Assembly: GCF_018138145.1 (NCBI RefSeq)
Contig: NZ_CP073104.1
Location: 4,221,001 to 4,285,000, forward strand
Length of the DNA: 64,000 nucleotides
Reading direction: 5' to 3'
DNA from: Pseudomonas sp. SCA2728.1_7
Lineage (GTDB): Bacteria; Pseudomonadota; Gammaproteobacteria; Pseudomonadales; Pseudomonadaceae
A model generated the notes under the pieces. The model ran no database searches. It had not been told where the DNA came from and saw only the letters and a list, made by a program, of their open reading frames with translations. Positions 1 through 9,000 of this stretch are shown one piece after another; within the stretch, counting starts at the first letter, position 1, and the number at the start of each line of letters is the position of its first letter. The position numbers were made by a program, and so were the translations under genes.

Positions 1-1
1 T

Positions 2-1066
2 GGGCCGGTCAGCTACAAGACCTTCACGCTCAGTGCGCCTGAACGACTCATCATTGATGTGAGTGGGGCAAGCTTGGGTGGGGATTTCAGCCAGTTGGCG
101 CTGAATGACACGGTGATACGCGCGATCAGATCCGGGCCATTCGGTCAGGGCGATGCACGTATTGTTCTGGATCTGAACAGTCCGGTATTACTGAACAGCT
201 TTCTTTTGGCGCCGCAAGACGGACAAAGTCATCGCTTGGTATTGGACTTGGTCAGCGCAAAACCGATTCAAATAGCCGCAAAGGTTCCACGTGAAACACC
301 GCAGATCAGCGCTCATCCGAAGCGCGACATCATCGTAGTCGTCGATCCAGGACATGGCGGAAAGGATCCCGGCGCGGTCGGCGCCAAGGGCGAACGGGAA
401 AAAGATGTAGTGCTTTCCATCGCGCAGATGCTGGCTAAGCGTCTGAAAAAAGAGAAAGGCTTCGACGTAAAACTGGTACGCAATGACGACTTTTTCGTTC
501 CATTGCGCAAGCGCGTGGCGATCGCCCGTCAGCACAAAGCTGACATTTTTATCTCAGTGCATGCCGATGCAGCGCCGCGTCTGACGGCTTCTGGCGCATC
601 GGTGTATTGCCTTTCTGAGGGTGGCGCAACGTCGGCGACTGCGCGCTTCATGGCGCAGCGGGAGAACAGCGCCGACCTGCTCGGCGCAACGAGTCTGCTC
701 AACTTGAAAGATAAGGATCCGATGCTCGCTGGGGTGATTGTCGACATGTCGATGAATGCAACGATTGCCGCCAGTTTGCAGCTTGGCAGTACGGTGCTGG
801 GCAGCCTTGCCGACATTACGACTCTGCACCAGAAGCGCGTGGAACAGGCTGGATTCGCAGTGCTGAAATCGCCGGACGTGCCTTCAATCCTGGTGGAAAC
901 CGGCTTTATTTCCAATGCGCGGGACAGCCAGCGATTGGTCACCGCTCGACATCAGCAAGCCGTGGCAGACGGTTTGTTCAAAGGATTGCAGCGCTACTTT
1001 GAAAAGAATCCCCCCGTCGACAGTTACCTGGCCTGGCAGCAGGCGCAGCGAGAGGCTCAGGTTTAA
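2..1066 (+). CDS. amiC: N-acetylmuramoyl-L-alanine amidase, AmiC type (5' partial)
   Basis: Periplasmic zinc amidase that cleaves the lactyl-amide bond between MurNAc and the stem peptide and helps separate daughter cells. The frame is open from the first complete codon of the window (GPVSYKTFTLSAPERLIIDV, typical of an AMIN septum-targeting domain), so the gene starts upstream and the GTG at 59 is internal. The Amidase_3 domain fills the rest. Likely zinc ligands are the His of PGHGG (codon at 353), the Glu of EKDVV (398) and the His of SVHAD (560); the catalytic Glu is in VETGF (896). The stop overlaps the convergent gene's stop by 4 bases. In Pseudomonas this amidase lies close to zinc-regulated genes, as here. 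AmiA/AmiB/AmiC cannot be separated without the N-terminus. Confidence 0.93.
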   Translation, partial: GPVSYKTFTLSAPERLIIDVSGASLGGDFSQLALNDTVIRAIRSGPFGQGDARIVLDLNSPVLLNSFLLAPQDGQSHRLVLDLVSAKPIQIAAKVPRETPQISAHPKRDIIVVVDPGHGGKDPGAVGAKGEREKDVVLSIAQMLAKRLKKEKGFDVKLVRNDDFFVPLRKRVAIARQHKADIFISVHADAAPRLTASGASVYCLSEGGATSATARFMAQRENSADLLGATSLLNLKDKDPMLAGVIVDMSMNATIAASLQLGSTVLGSLADITTLHQKRVEQAGFAVLKSPDVPSILVETGFISNARDSQRLVTARHQQAVADGLFKGLQRYFEKNPPVDSYLAWQQAQREAQV

Positions 1067-1440
1067 CAGCCGGTAATCCGGCTGCAGGTGAATTTCGCGC
1101 TGCTACCACCCGAGCTGGAGAACCGATTGATCGTCGTCCAGCCGACACGTCGTGTGTAGCCCACCCAGGCTTCGCCGTCAGAAGCGATGCCGGTGAAGAA
1201 CGTCAGTTGGCCGAAACGACTATTGGTTTGCGCCCAATAACGCTGGCCGGCCTTTTCAAACCCACGCAGATAAAGCGTGTTGCCGACGGTGTTGACGCTA
1301 TAGGCGTTGCCGTCGGCATCGACGCAGGCCAACAGATTTGCGCTGCGTGTGCAGGTCGCAAGCGCCGCCACCTGAGCCGATGAATTGCCAATCATCAACA
1401 ATCCAAGGCTCAACAACGAGCATTTCAGCGCAGTTTTCAT
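1063..1440 (-). CDS. Small exported protein, function unknown
   Basis: A 125-residue protein with a clear signal peptide (hydrophobic SLLSLGLLMIG, likely cleavage after SSAQ or a few residues later). The mature part holds four cysteines (about 30, 39, 119 and 125), enough for two disulfides. It has many aromatic residues and short Gly-containing turns, which suggests a compact beta-rich periplasmic or secreted domain. I do not recognise the family. It points away from the Zur-like palindrome at 1519-1533, which lies about 80 bp upstream of its ATG, so it could share zinc control with the divergent GTPase gene; that is inference. It converges on the amidase gene with a 4-base stop overlap. Confidence 0.75.
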   Translation of the reverse strand: MKTALKCSLLSLGLLMIGNSSAQVAALATCTRSANLLACVDADGNAYSVNTVGNTLYLRGFEKAGQRYWAQTNSRFGQLTFFTGIASDGEAWVGYTRRVGWTTINRFSSSGGSSAKFTCSRITGC

Positions 1441-1518
1441 TACGAATTCCGGAGTGCTATTGGCTCAGCTTCCTGCGGTTTATCGCTCAAGACAAGAGCA
1501 GGGCTGGTTTATTTGTGT

Positions 1519-1533
1519 TGTTATACTATAACA
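1519..1533. promoter_or_regulatory. Zur-like operator palindrome
   Basis: TGTTATACTATAACA is a perfect 7-1-7 inverted repeat and matches the core of the gammaproteobacterial Zur box (TGTTATAWTATAACA). It also contains -10-like hexamers. It lies between a divergent exported-protein gene (start 1440) and a CobW-family GTPase gene (start 1662), the class of gene Zur represses when zinc is sufficient. Seen: the palindrome. Inferred: Zur binding. Confidence 0.75.
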
Positions 1534-1661
1534 TAAAAGTTAACCGAGCCTGGGCAGGCCGATTTCAAGCGTTTACGTTCAGCGAAGCCCTTCGCATGAA
1601 GCACAAAAACGCCAAGCGCCAGCAAAGCGCTAATCGGCTGCCATTTAAAGAGGATTATCCA

Positions 1662-2867
1662 ATGTCAGACGAGTTGCCCGTTACCGTACTTTCAGGATTT
1701 CTTGGCGCTGGAAAAAGTACACTTTTGAATTACGTACTACGTAATCGAAAGGGTTTGCGGGTAGCCGTCATCGTCAATGATATGAGCGAGATCAATATCG
1801 ATGGCAGCGAAGTCCAGCGTGATGTCAGCCTTAACCGTGCAGAAGAAAAAATCGTCGAAATGAGCAACGGCTGTATCTGCTGTACGTTACGCGAAGACTT
1901 GCTTGAAGAAGTCAGCAAGCTCGCCCGGGAAGGGCGCTTCGATTATTTGCTGATCGAATCCACCGGCATCTCCGAACCGCTGCCGGTCGCAGAAACCTTC
2001 ACTTTCCGCGATGAACACGGCCAAAGCCTCTCGGACATCGCCCGTCTCGACACCATGGTCACTGTAGTCGACGGTGTGAATTTCCTGCCGGACTACCAGG
2101 CGGCAGAAAGCCTCGCCTCCCGTGGCGAGATTCTCGGCGAAGAAGACGAACGCTCGATCACCGATCTGTTGATTGAGCAAATCGAATTCGCCGACGTGCT
2201 GTTGATCAGCAAGATCGACCTGATCAGCCAGCACGAGCGCGAAGAGTTGATTGCCATCCTCAAACGCCTCAACGCCCAGGCTGAAATCATTCCAATGGTG
2301 ATGGGCGAAGTGCCGCTGGAGAAGATCCTCAATACCGGTCATTTCGATTTCGACAGAGCCGCGCAAGCGCCGGGTTGGCTGCAAGAGCTGCGCGGTGAAC
2401 ACGTGCCGGAAACCGACGAGTACGGCATCGCTTCAACTGCCTACCGCGCGCGCCGCCCGTTTCATCCGCAACGCTTCTTCAACTTCATTGATCGTCCGTG
2501 GTTGAACGGCAAGTTGCTGCGCTCCAAAGGCTTCTTCTGGCTCGCGAGCAAACCCACCGATGCCGGTAGCTGGTCGCAGGCCGGCGGTTTGATGCGTCAC
2601 GGTTTTGCCGGGCGCTGGTGGCGCTTCGTGCCGAAGGATCAGTGGCCACAAGATCAGGAAAGCACCGCAGCCATCATGGAAAACTGGACGCCAAGCGTTG
2701 GCGACTGTCGCCAGGAATTGGTGTTCATTGGTCAGAACATCGATTTCCTGCAGCTTTCTGCCGAACTCGATGCCTGCCTGCTCACCGATGAAGAAATGGC
2801 CCATGGCGTAGAGGGCTGGCGATTGCTGGCGGATCCGTTCGGCCCTTGGCACGAAGAGGCCGCCTGA
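1662..2867 (+). CDS. zigA: COG0523 GTPase, ZigA-type zinc metallochaperone
   Basis: A 401-residue G3E GTPase of the CobW family, predicted to deliver zinc to client enzymes under zinc limitation. Walker A GFLGAGKST at residues 12-20, the metal-binding GCICC motif at 70-74, LLIESTGISEP near 96-106, and the SKID guanine-specificity motif at 183-186. A CobW C-terminal domain follows, with RPFHPQRFFNFID and GGLMRHGFAGRWW. The ATG at 1662 is chosen because it follows AAAGAGGA and starts the conserved region; the frame is open further upstream but without similarity. The Zur-like palindrome 130 bp upstream supports zinc repression. It overlaps the DUF1826 gene by one base, so the two are co-transcribed. 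Confidence 0.9.
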   Translation: MSDELPVTVLSGFLGAGKSTLLNYVLRNRKGLRVAVIVNDMSEINIDGSEVQRDVSLNRAEEKIVEMSNGCICCTLREDLLEEVSKLAREGRFDYLLIESTGISEPLPVAETFTFRDEHGQSLSDIARLDTMVTVVDGVNFLPDYQAAESLASRGEILGEEDERSITDLLIEQIEFADVLLISKIDLISQHEREELIAILKRLNAQAEIIPMVMGEVPLEKILNTGHFDFDRAAQAPGWLQELRGEHVPETDEYGIASTAYRARRPFHPQRFFNFIDRPWLNGKLLRSKGFFWLASKPTDAGSWSQAGGLMRHGFAGRWWRFVPKDQWPQDQESTAAIMENWTPSVGDCRQELVFIGQNIDFLQLSAELDACLLTDEEMAHGVEGWRLLADPFGPWHEEAA

Positions 2868-3511
2868 TGCTTGCACTCAAACTGCTGCAAAACCGTACCC
2901 GCCATCAACATCAAGGTCCGACGCCGAAAGCACTGGCGCGGATTCTGGAGGACGACACCAACCTCGCTGTCTGGCAGCGCCAACTGCCTTTGCACATCAG
3001 CGATTTTGCCCAGTTACTTCTGTCGCTCAACGAGCCTTTGGCGGAGTCGTTGTGTCTGGAGTTGCCGGATGAGGACGCGGAACCTGATCTTGCCGGTCTT
3101 GCTCTGGGTTTCCGCGATCTGGAGGGTTACGAAGGCTTTATCGCCGACCTGAAATGGTTAGTCAGCGCCTTCGCCTGCTTGCTCGGTGCGCGGCGCATCG
3201 GCCTGCGCCTGCGGGTGCTGGATAAAGCCATGTGCCCGCGTTTCCATGTCGATCACGTGCCGGTGCGACTGATCACCACGTACGCCGGCGTCGGCAGTCA
3301 ATGGCTCAAGGAAGGCGCGATGGATCGCAGTCAATTGGGGCAGGCCAACGCCGAACCCCAAGCGCAAATACAGCAACTCAAGAGCGGCGACGTCGCCTTA
3401 CTGAAAGGCGAGAAATGGCACGGCAATGAAGGCTTCGGCTTGATCCATCGCTCGCCGCAACCGGCCGCAGGCGAGCGTCGTCTGATACTGACCCTCGACT
3501 GGCTCGGTTGA
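2867..3511 (+). CDS. DUF1826 domain protein
   Basis: A 214-residue cytosolic protein of the DUF1826 family. The conserved core CPRFHVDHVPVRLITTY (from about residue 123) and the later WHGNEGFGLIHRSP are rich in His, Asp and Cys, which suggests metal binding. The family recurs beside Zur-controlled CobW GTPases in Pseudomonas, so it may be a client or partner of the upstream GTPase (inference). Its ATG overlaps the GTPase stop (TGATG), which indicates translational coupling. No signal peptide or membrane segment is seen. Confidence 0.82.
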   Translation: MLALKLLQNRTRHQHQGPTPKALARILEDDTNLAVWQRQLPLHISDFAQLLLSLNEPLAESLCLELPDEDAEPDLAGLALGFRDLEGYEGFIADLKWLVSAFACLLGARRIGLRLRVLDKAMCPRFHVDHVPVRLITTYAGVGSQWLKEGAMDRSQLGQANAEPQAQIQQLKSGDVALLKGEKWHGNEGFGLIHRSPQPAAGERRLILTLDWLG

Positions 3512-3515
3512 CGCC

Positions 3516-3872
3516 TCAGGGCTTGAACCAAGAACCCTGGCTTTGGCTTTCGCAGTACGGCTTCAGATACGCGGCATCGGTGGCGACGCCGTAATAGTGG
3601 ATATCCTGGCGATAAGGCATATTGGCGACTTGTGCGTTGCTGCACACGCCAAACGCGCCGCTTGGGCATTGATCGACGTATTGCACTTCGACGTTCTGTC
3701 CGGCCAGGGTTGGCTGGCAGAAACCGTCATTGAACAGTTTTTCCGGAATGTTGCGGTTCTGCTGACAGACTTTGACGTCGAGCCGCTCGCCCTGACTGTG
3801 CACCACGCAGGCCTGAGCCCACGCTTCACTCGACAGCAGCGTCAACAGCAACGACCATCCCATCCAACGCAT
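3516..3872 (-). CDS. Small exported Cys-containing protein, unknown
   Basis: A 118-residue product starting MRWMGWSLLLTLLSSEAWA, a good signal peptide with cleavage after AWA. The mature chain is about 100 residues with several Cys (ACVV, KVCQQ, GFCQP, DQCPSG, GVCSN, PYCES), so disulfides are likely in the periplasm. The ATG at 3872 is preferred over the one at 3887 because GGGAG lies about 9 nt before it and the earlier ATG overlaps that site. It ends 4 bp from the DUF1826 stop and is divergent from the second CobW gene, whose start is only 30 bp away. Family not recognised. Confidence 0.75.
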   Translation of the reverse strand: MRWMGWSLLLTLLSSEAWAQACVVHSQGERLDVKVCQQNRNIPEKLFNDGFCQPTLAGQNVEVQYVDQCPSGAFGVCSNAQVANMPYRQDIHYYGVATDAAYLKPYCESQSQGSWFKP

Positions 3873-3901
3873 CTTTGAATCTCCCAAGAAAGCTTCCGGC
3901 C

Positions 3902-4867
3902 ATGTTGCAGAACATTCCTACCCATGTCATTGCTGGCCCTTTGGGCGCCGGCAAGACCAGCCTGATTCGCCAGCTCATGGCCCAGCGTCCCGAAGGCGAG
4001 CGCTGGGCGGTGCTGATCAACGAGTTCGGCCAGATCGGCCTTGATGCCGCATTGCTGACGAGTGACGCCGATGGTATCGCACTGGGCGAAGTGGCCGGTG
4101 GCTGCCTGTGCTGTGTCAATGGCGCGCCGTTTCAGATTGGCCTCGGGCGTTTGTTGCGCAAGGCGAAGCCGGATCGGCTGTTCATCGAACCGTCCGGGCT
4201 GGGGCATCCAGCACAGTTGCTCAAACAATTGAATGAGGCGCCGTGGTTGGGTGTACTGGCGGTGCAGCCGTGTGTGCTGGTGCTGGATGCTCAGGCGCTT
4301 GAAGGGGGGAGAGCCTTGCCGGCAGCGCAACAGGAAGCCTTGGCAACCGCTGGCCTGCTGTTGTTGAACAAGGCTGAAAACCTTGATGACAGGGCCAGGG
4401 AAAAAATCGCCAGGCAGTTGCCGGCAGTGCCGTTGATCTGGACTCGAGAGGCGCAATTGAGCTTGAGCGAACTGCCGGGCCTGGCCGCGAAAGCGCTCAA
4501 TGGTGTGGATAATCTGGCCGTACCCAACGGATCAGGACAAATGCCGGCCGTCTGGACTGATCCGACGCTGCCGATTTGCCTGAGTCAGGCGCAGGAGGGA
4601 GGCTGGAGCATTGGCTGGCGTTGGCATCCGGGGCAGACGTTCGACAAGCGGCGCATCGCTGACTGGCTCGCCCGCCTCAATTGGCAGCGGGCGAAACTGG
4701 TTATCCACAGCTCGGAGGGTTGGGTGTCTGCGAATGCTTTGGATAATGCCGAGTTGATTTGGCAGGTCAGTGAGTGGCGAAAGGATTCGCGGATTGAGCT
4801 GATCTTCGTCGATCCGCAAAACATTGAAAAGCTGCAGCAGGGTTTGTCGGGGTGTCGGGAAAGTTAG
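3902..4867 (+). CDS. Second CobW/COG0523-family GTPase
   Basis: A 321-residue G3E GTPase, shorter than the one at 1662-2867. Walker A GPLGAGKTS (residues 12-20), metal-binding GCLCC (67-71), FIEPSGLGHP in the switch region and an LLLNKAE guanine motif. A short C-terminal CobW domain follows. The ATG at 3902 puts the P-loop at the usual distance from the N-terminus; an upstream TTG at 3875 is less likely. Metal identity cannot be read from the sequence; closeness to the Zur-like site and the first GTPase suggests zinc. The gene runs straight into a palindromic repeat at its stop codon. Confidence 0.88.
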   Translation: MLQNIPTHVIAGPLGAGKTSLIRQLMAQRPEGERWAVLINEFGQIGLDAALLTSDADGIALGEVAGGCLCCVNGAPFQIGLGRLLRKAKPDRLFIEPSGLGHPAQLLKQLNEAPWLGVLAVQPCVLVLDAQALEGGRALPAAQQEALATAGLLLLNKAENLDDRAREKIARQLPAVPLIWTREAQLSLSELPGLAAKALNGVDNLAVPNGSGQMPAVWTDPTLPICLSQAQEGGWSIGWRWHPGQTFDKRRIADWLARLNWQRAKLVIHSSEGWVSANALDNAELIWQVSEWRKDSRIELIFVDPQNIEKLQQGLSGCRES

Positions 4868-4944
4868 ATCAAAAGATCGCAGCCTTCGGCAGCTCCTACA
4901 TGCGATTCCCTGTAGGAGTTGCCGAAGGCTGCGATCTTTTGATC
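4867..4944. repeat. Long palindromic repeat, family B (GATCAAAAGATCGCAGCC type)
   Basis: A nearly perfect inverted repeat whose arms begin GATCAAAAGATCGCAGCC and end GGCTGCGATCTTTTGATC, around a short loop. It lies between two converging stop codons (4867 and 4946), so its RNA hairpin with A/T ends can serve as a bidirectional terminator. A second copy is at 30649-30731. Confidence 0.85.
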
Positions 4945-4945
4945 T

Positions 4946-5365
4946 TTAAGGCTTCCACTTGGTGTGTTCCTGGCGCCACTGGCTCAACTCGATGACTTCG
5001 GCGCGCGGCTTGTGCACCTCAACCACCGGTGGCGTGTCGTCGAACGGTGCCGGGTAGGGCGCCAGTTCGATCTGCGCACTGTGCGCGCCAAACTGGGTGA
5101 TGGTGCCGTTATGGCGGGTTTCGCCGGTCACGGTGAACTCGAAGTTGTACACCCGCGCCAGTCGTCGGCGACCGTTGGCGTCCTTGATGAACCCGATCTT
5201 CTTCAGGGCAACGTTGCCGTCGAGCAACTCGACCCGCACGTTCAGACAATGCTGTTTGACCCGCTCCAGAGCGCGTTCGCGCAAGCCGTGGTTGTGCCAT
5301 AGCCAGGCGCCGGCAGCGGCGAACAGTATCAGCACGAAGATGTTTTCCAGGGTCAGCATCAACAT
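4946..5365 (-). CDS. DUF3301 family membrane-anchored protein
   Basis: A 139-residue protein with one N-terminal membrane segment ([18 protein letters not shown]), then a soluble domain with [12 protein letters not shown] and IELAPY characteristic of DUF3301. Function is unknown in the family; the topology suggests a small inner-membrane-anchored domain. ATGs at 5365 and 5359 are both possible. It is divergent from pdxY and converges on the CobW gene. Confidence 0.8.
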   Translation of the reverse strand: MLMLTLENIFVLILFAAAGAWLWHNHGLRERALERVKQHCLNVRVELLDGNVALKKIGFIKDANGRRRLARVYNFEFTVTGETRHNGTITQFGAHSAQIELAPYPAPFDDTPPVVEVHKPRAEVIELSQWRQEHTKWKP

Positions 5366-5476
5366 CGAACTCCAAAAGATAGCGTCAGCTTAACTGCGTC
5401 GTCGGCCTGTCGTACAGGCTGCGTTTCGTCGCATACTGCGCGGCTTGAATTTCAATCGTTTTACGGAATGACCCGA

Positions 5477-6349
5477 ATGAAACGTACGCCTCATCTGCTC
5501 GCCATTCAGTCCCACGTGGTGTTCGGCCACGCCGGCAACAGCGCCGCGGTTTTTCCGATGCAGCGGGTCGGGGTCAATGTCTGGCCGCTCAACACCGTGC
5601 AGTTTTCCAACCACACCCAGTACGGCCAATGGGCCGGCGAAGTGCTGGCGCCGCAGCAGATTCCCGAGCTGGTCGAAGGCATCGCCGCGATTGGCGAGCT
5701 GGGCAACTGCGATGCGGTGCTGTCCGGATACCTCGGCAGCGCGGCGCAGGGCCGGGCGATTCTCAGCGGTGTCGAACGCATCAAGTCGGTCAATCCGAAG
5801 GCGCTGTATCTGTGTGACCCGGTGATGGGCCATCCGGAGAAGGGCTGCAGCGTGCCGACCGAAGTCAGCGATTTCCTCCTGGAGGAGGCGGCCGCCGTGG
5901 CGGACATCATGTGCCCGAACCAGTTGGAGCTGGACAGCTTTTCCGGGCGCAAGCCGCAGTCGTTGTTCGATTGCCTGGCGATGGCGCGTGCGCTGCTGAC
6001 GCGCGGGCCGAAAGCGGTGCTGGTCAAGCATCTGGATTATCCGGGCAAACCGGCGGATGGCTTCGAGATGTTGCTGGTGACGGCCGAAGGTAGCTGGCAT
6101 CTGCGTCGTCCACTGCTGGCGTTTCCCCGTCAGCCGGTGGGTGTGGGCGATCTGACATCCGGCCTGTTCCTGGCGCGGGTGCTGTTGGGTGACAGCCTGG
6201 TAGCCGCGTTCGAATTCACCGCAGCGGCGGTGCATGAGGTGCTGCTGGAGACTCAGGCCTGTGCCAGTTATGAGCTGCAACTGGTGCGAGCGCAGGATCG
6301 GATTGCGCATCCGCGGGTGAAGTTCGAGGCTACTGCAATCAGTCTTTAA
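5477..6349 (+). CDS. pdxY: Pyridoxal kinase PdxY
   Basis: Phosphorylates pyridoxal to pyridoxal 5'-phosphate with ATP in the B6 salvage pathway. The 290-residue protein has the ribokinase-like fold: [18 protein letters not shown] at the N-terminus, [30 protein letters not shown], and the catalytic anion-hole motif [12 protein letters not shown] near the C-terminus with Asp as base. ATG 5477 gives [13 protein letters not shown], the usual PdxY start; an ATG 9 nt upstream (5468) is the alternative. Monocistronic, followed by a REP doublet. Confidence 0.95.
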   Translation: MKRTPHLLAIQSHVVFGHAGNSAAVFPMQRVGVNVWPLNTVQFSNHTQYGQWAGEVLAPQQIPELVEGIAAIGELGNCDAVLSGYLGSAAQGRAILSGVERIKSVNPKALYLCDPVMGHPEKGCSVPTEVSDFLLEEAAAVADIMCPNQLELDSFSGRKPQSLFDCLAMARALLTRGPKAVLVKHLDYPGKPADGFEMLLVTAEGSWHLRRPLLAFPRQPVGVGDLTSGLFLARVLLGDSLVAAFEFTAAAVHEVLLETQACASYELQLVRAQDRIAHPRVKFEATAISL

Positions 6350-6364
6350 GACCGCGCTGCCCCC

Positions 6365-6433
6365 ATTCGCGAGCAGGCTCGCTCCTACAGGGAAACGCGT
6401 TCCAATGTAGGAGTGAGCCTGCTCGCGATAGCG
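6365..6433. repeat. REP doublet (REPIN-like), family A
   Basis: Two inverted copies of a REP unit (TCGCGAGCAGGCTCGCTCCTACA and its reverse complement TGTAGGAGTGAGCCTGCTCGCGA, allowing mismatches) around a short spacer. It lies between the converging pdxY and thioesterase genes. Confidence 0.9.
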
Positions 6434-6453
6434 ATTTCTTAACGCTAAAAATC

Positions 6454-6936
6454 TCAGGCGTCGCCCTTGATCTCCTGATAGCGCTTCTCCAGCTCCTGGC
6501 GAATCTGCCGACGCTGCTGCGCCTGCATATAACGACGCTTGTCTTCACTGTTCTGCGGTTGCAGCGGCGGCACGGCGGCCGGTTTGCGCTGATCATCCAC
6601 CGCGACCATGGTGAAGAAGCAGCTGTTGGTGTGGCGCACCGAGCGTTCGCGGATGTTCTCGGTGACGACTTTGATGCCGACTTCCATCGAGGTGTTGCCG
6701 GTGTAGTTGACCGAGGCGAGGAAGGTCACTAGTTCGCCGACATGAATCGGCTCGCGGAAAATCACCTGATCTACCGACAGGGTCACCACGTAGCGGCCGG
6801 CATAGCGGCTCGCGCAGGCATAAGCCACTTCGTCGAGGTATTTGAGCAGGGTGCCGCCGTGGACATTGCCAGAGAAGTTGGCCATGTCGGGGGTCATCAG
6901 TACCGTCATCGACAGCTGGGCGTTTCCGGGTTCCAT
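6454..6936 (-). CDS. Acyl-CoA thioesterase, hot-dog fold (YciA/ACOT-like)
   Basis: A 160-residue hot-dog thioesterase. The NVHGGTLLKYLDEVAYACASRYAG stretch (read as overlapping shorter motifs VHGG and LDEVAY) holds the catalytic-helix Asp, and SVDQVIFREPIHVGE is the typical following strand. It probably hydrolyses acyl-CoA to free acid and CoA in the cytosol. The C-terminal tail from about residue 125 is highly charged and helical. The start MEPGNAQ is preferred over an ATG 18 nt upstream because GTGAGA lies just before it. Divergent from the antiporter gene across 279 bp. Confidence 0.87.
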   Translation of the reverse strand: MEPGNAQLSMTVLMTPDMANFSGNVHGGTLLKYLDEVAYACASRYAGRYVVTLSVDQVIFREPIHVGELVTFLASVNYTGNTSMEVGIKVVTENIRERSVRHTNSCFFTMVAVDDQRKPAAVPPLQPQNSEDKRRYMQAQQRRQIRQELEKRYQEIKGDA

Positions 6937-7215
6937 AACGTTCTCACGGATCAAGGCTGGTTGCTGGAAGCACCTCTGCGGGTGCCTGGTCGCTTTTCAA
7001 AAGTACCGTTATCGGGACGCCGGGCGACTGGCCGCCGTCACGCCGGAATCGATCTGTTTCCATATATTGCACCGCCTTCCAGGCGGAAGTCGCGGTGTTA
7101 CCCTGCAAAAGCCCGCCTCAAGGGCAATTCCCACACCCAAAGCGGATTTTTACCTAGCTCGCCCAGACTTTTCTGACGTCTGCCCGCGAGCCTTGTCATT
7201 CAAGGAGCCCACGCC

Positions 7216-8979
7216 ATGCATGCCATCAGTTTTATTCAGGACCTGGCAGTGATCATGTTGGTCGCAGGCGTGGTGACCGTGTTGTTCCACCGTTTCAAGC
7301 AACCGGTTGTGCTCGGCTATATCGTCGCCGGCTTCATCATTGGCCCGCACACGCCGCCGTTCGGCCTGATCCACGACGAAGAAACCATCAAGACCCTCGC
7401 CGAACTCGGGGTAATTTTCCTGATGTTCTGCCTCGGCCTCGAGTTCAGCCTGCGCAAGCTGTTCAAGGTCGGCGCCACGGCGTTTATTGCGGCGTTCCTC
7501 GAAATCGTCCTGATGATCTGGATCGGCTACGAAATCGGCCGCTGGTTCGAATGGAACACCATGGACTCGCTGTTCCTCGGCGCGATTCTGGCGATCTCCT
7601 CGACCACCATCATCGTCAAGGCGCTCAATGACCTGAAGATGAAGAACGAGCGCTTTGCGCAGTTGATCTTCGGCGTGCTGATCGTCGAAGACATCCTCGG
7701 CATCGGCATCATTGCACTGCTATCCAGTATCGCCGTCAGCGGTACGGTCAGCTCCGGCGAAGTGTTTTCCACGGTCGGCAAGCTGTCGCTGTTCATGATC
7801 GTCGCGCTGGTCATTGGCATTCTGTTGGTGCCGCGCCTGCTGGCTTATGTGGCCAAATTCGAAAGCAACGAAATGCTCCTGATCACCGTGCTGGGCCTGT
7901 GTTTCGGCTTCTGTCTGCTGGTGGTCAAGCTTGAGTACAGCATGGTGCTCGGCGCCTTCCTGATCGGCGCGATCATGGCCGAGTCGCGGCAATTGCTGAA
8001 GATCGAGCGGCTGATCGAGCCGGTTCGCGACCTGTTCAGTGCGATTTTCTTTGTCGCCATCGGCCTGATGCTCGACCCGCTGATTCTGCTCGAATACGCG
8101 TGGCCGATTGCGGTGATCACCGTAGCCGTTGTGCTCGGCAAAATGTTGTCCTGCGGCCTCGGGGCGTTTATCGCCGGCAATGACGGACGTACCTCACTGC
8201 GCGTCGGGATGGGGCTGTCACAGATTGGCGAATTTTCCTTCATCATCGCCGCGCTGGGGATGACCTTGCAGGTCACCAGCAACTTCCTTTACCCGGTTGC
8301 TGTGGCGGTGTCGGTGATTACCACGCTGCTGACGCCTTATCTGATTCGTGCGGCGGATCCGCTGTCGATCAAACTGTCTGGCGCTGTGCCCAAGCCTCTG
8401 GGGCGTGTGTTGGGCATGTACGGTGAATGGCTGCGCAGTATCCAGCCGCAAGGCGAGAGCGCGATGCTGGCGTCGATCATCCGCAAGATCTTGCTCCAGG
8501 TCGGGGTCAATCTGGCGTTGGTGATTGCGATCTTCTTTAGCGGGGCATTCTTCGCTGAACGCCTCTCGGCCTGGCTGCAGGACTGGATCAGCGATCCGAG
8601 CTGGCAGAAGGCGCTGATCTGGGGCGGGGCGTTGCTGGTCTCGCTGCCGTTTTTGATTGCGGCGTATCGCAAGCTCAAGGCGTTGTCGATGCTGCTGGCG
8701 GAGATGGGCGTCAAGCCAGAGATGGCCGGGCGTCACACGCAGCGAGTGCGTCGGGTGATCTCCGAAGTGATCCCGATCCTCTCGCTGCTGGTGATTTTCC
8801 TACTGTTGGCAGCCTTGTCGGCCAGTATCTTGCCGACCAACAAGTTGCTGGTACTGATCGCCGTGGTCGCGGCCGCCGTGGCGGCGCTGCTCTGGCGCTG
8901 GTTCATCCGCGTGCACACGCGGATGCAGGTGGCGCTGCTGGAAACCCTCGACAACCACAAAGAGTCGTCGGGGCATTGA
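7216..8979 (+). CDS. Kef-type monovalent cation:proton antiporter (CPA2)
   Basis: A 587-residue inner-membrane protein. The first about 390 residues form the CPA2 exchanger domain with roughly 12 membrane spans, including AELGVIFLMFCLGLEFS, ISSTTIIVK and VLIVEDILGI (the conserved Asp-containing ion-binding helix). Two further membrane-spanning blocks follow near the C-terminus. No TrkA-N/RCK nucleotide-binding domain is present, unlike E. coli KefB/KefC, so it is not a classical glutathione-gated system. AAGGAG lies 8 nt before the ATG. It probably exchanges K+ or Na+ for protons. Confidence 0.88.
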   Translation: MHAISFIQDLAVIMLVAGVVTVLFHRFKQPVVLGYIVAGFIIGPHTPPFGLIHDEETIKTLAELGVIFLMFCLGLEFSLRKLFKVGATAFIAAFLEIVLMIWIGYEIGRWFEWNTMDSLFLGAILAISSTTIIVKALNDLKMKNERFAQLIFGVLIVEDILGIGIIALLSSIAVSGTVSSGEVFSTVGKLSLFMIVALVIGILLVPRLLAYVAKFESNEMLLITVLGLCFGFCLLVVKLEYSMVLGAFLIGAIMAESRQLLKIERLIEPVRDLFSAIFFVAIGLMLDPLILLEYAWPIAVITVAVVLGKMLSCGLGAFIAGNDGRTSLRVGMGLSQIGEFSFIIAALGMTLQVTSNFLYPVAVAVSVITTLLTPYLIRAADPLSIKLSGAVPKPLGRVLGMYGEWLRSIQPQGESAMLASIIRKILLQVGVNLALVIAIFFSGAFFAERLSAWLQDWISDPSWQKALIWGGALLVSLPFLIAAYRKLKALSMLLAEMGVKPEMAGRHTQRVRRVISEVIPILSLLVIFLLLAALSASILPTNKLLVLIAVVAAAVAALLWRWFIRVHTRMQVALLETLDNHKESSGH

Positions 8980-9000
8980 CCTGGCGGGGCGGCTGGCCGA

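Noticed and set aside
4701..4709. Single perfect DnaA box TTATCCACA inside the second CobW gene
   Set aside because: One 9-mer in 64 kb is expected by chance and it has no neighbours.
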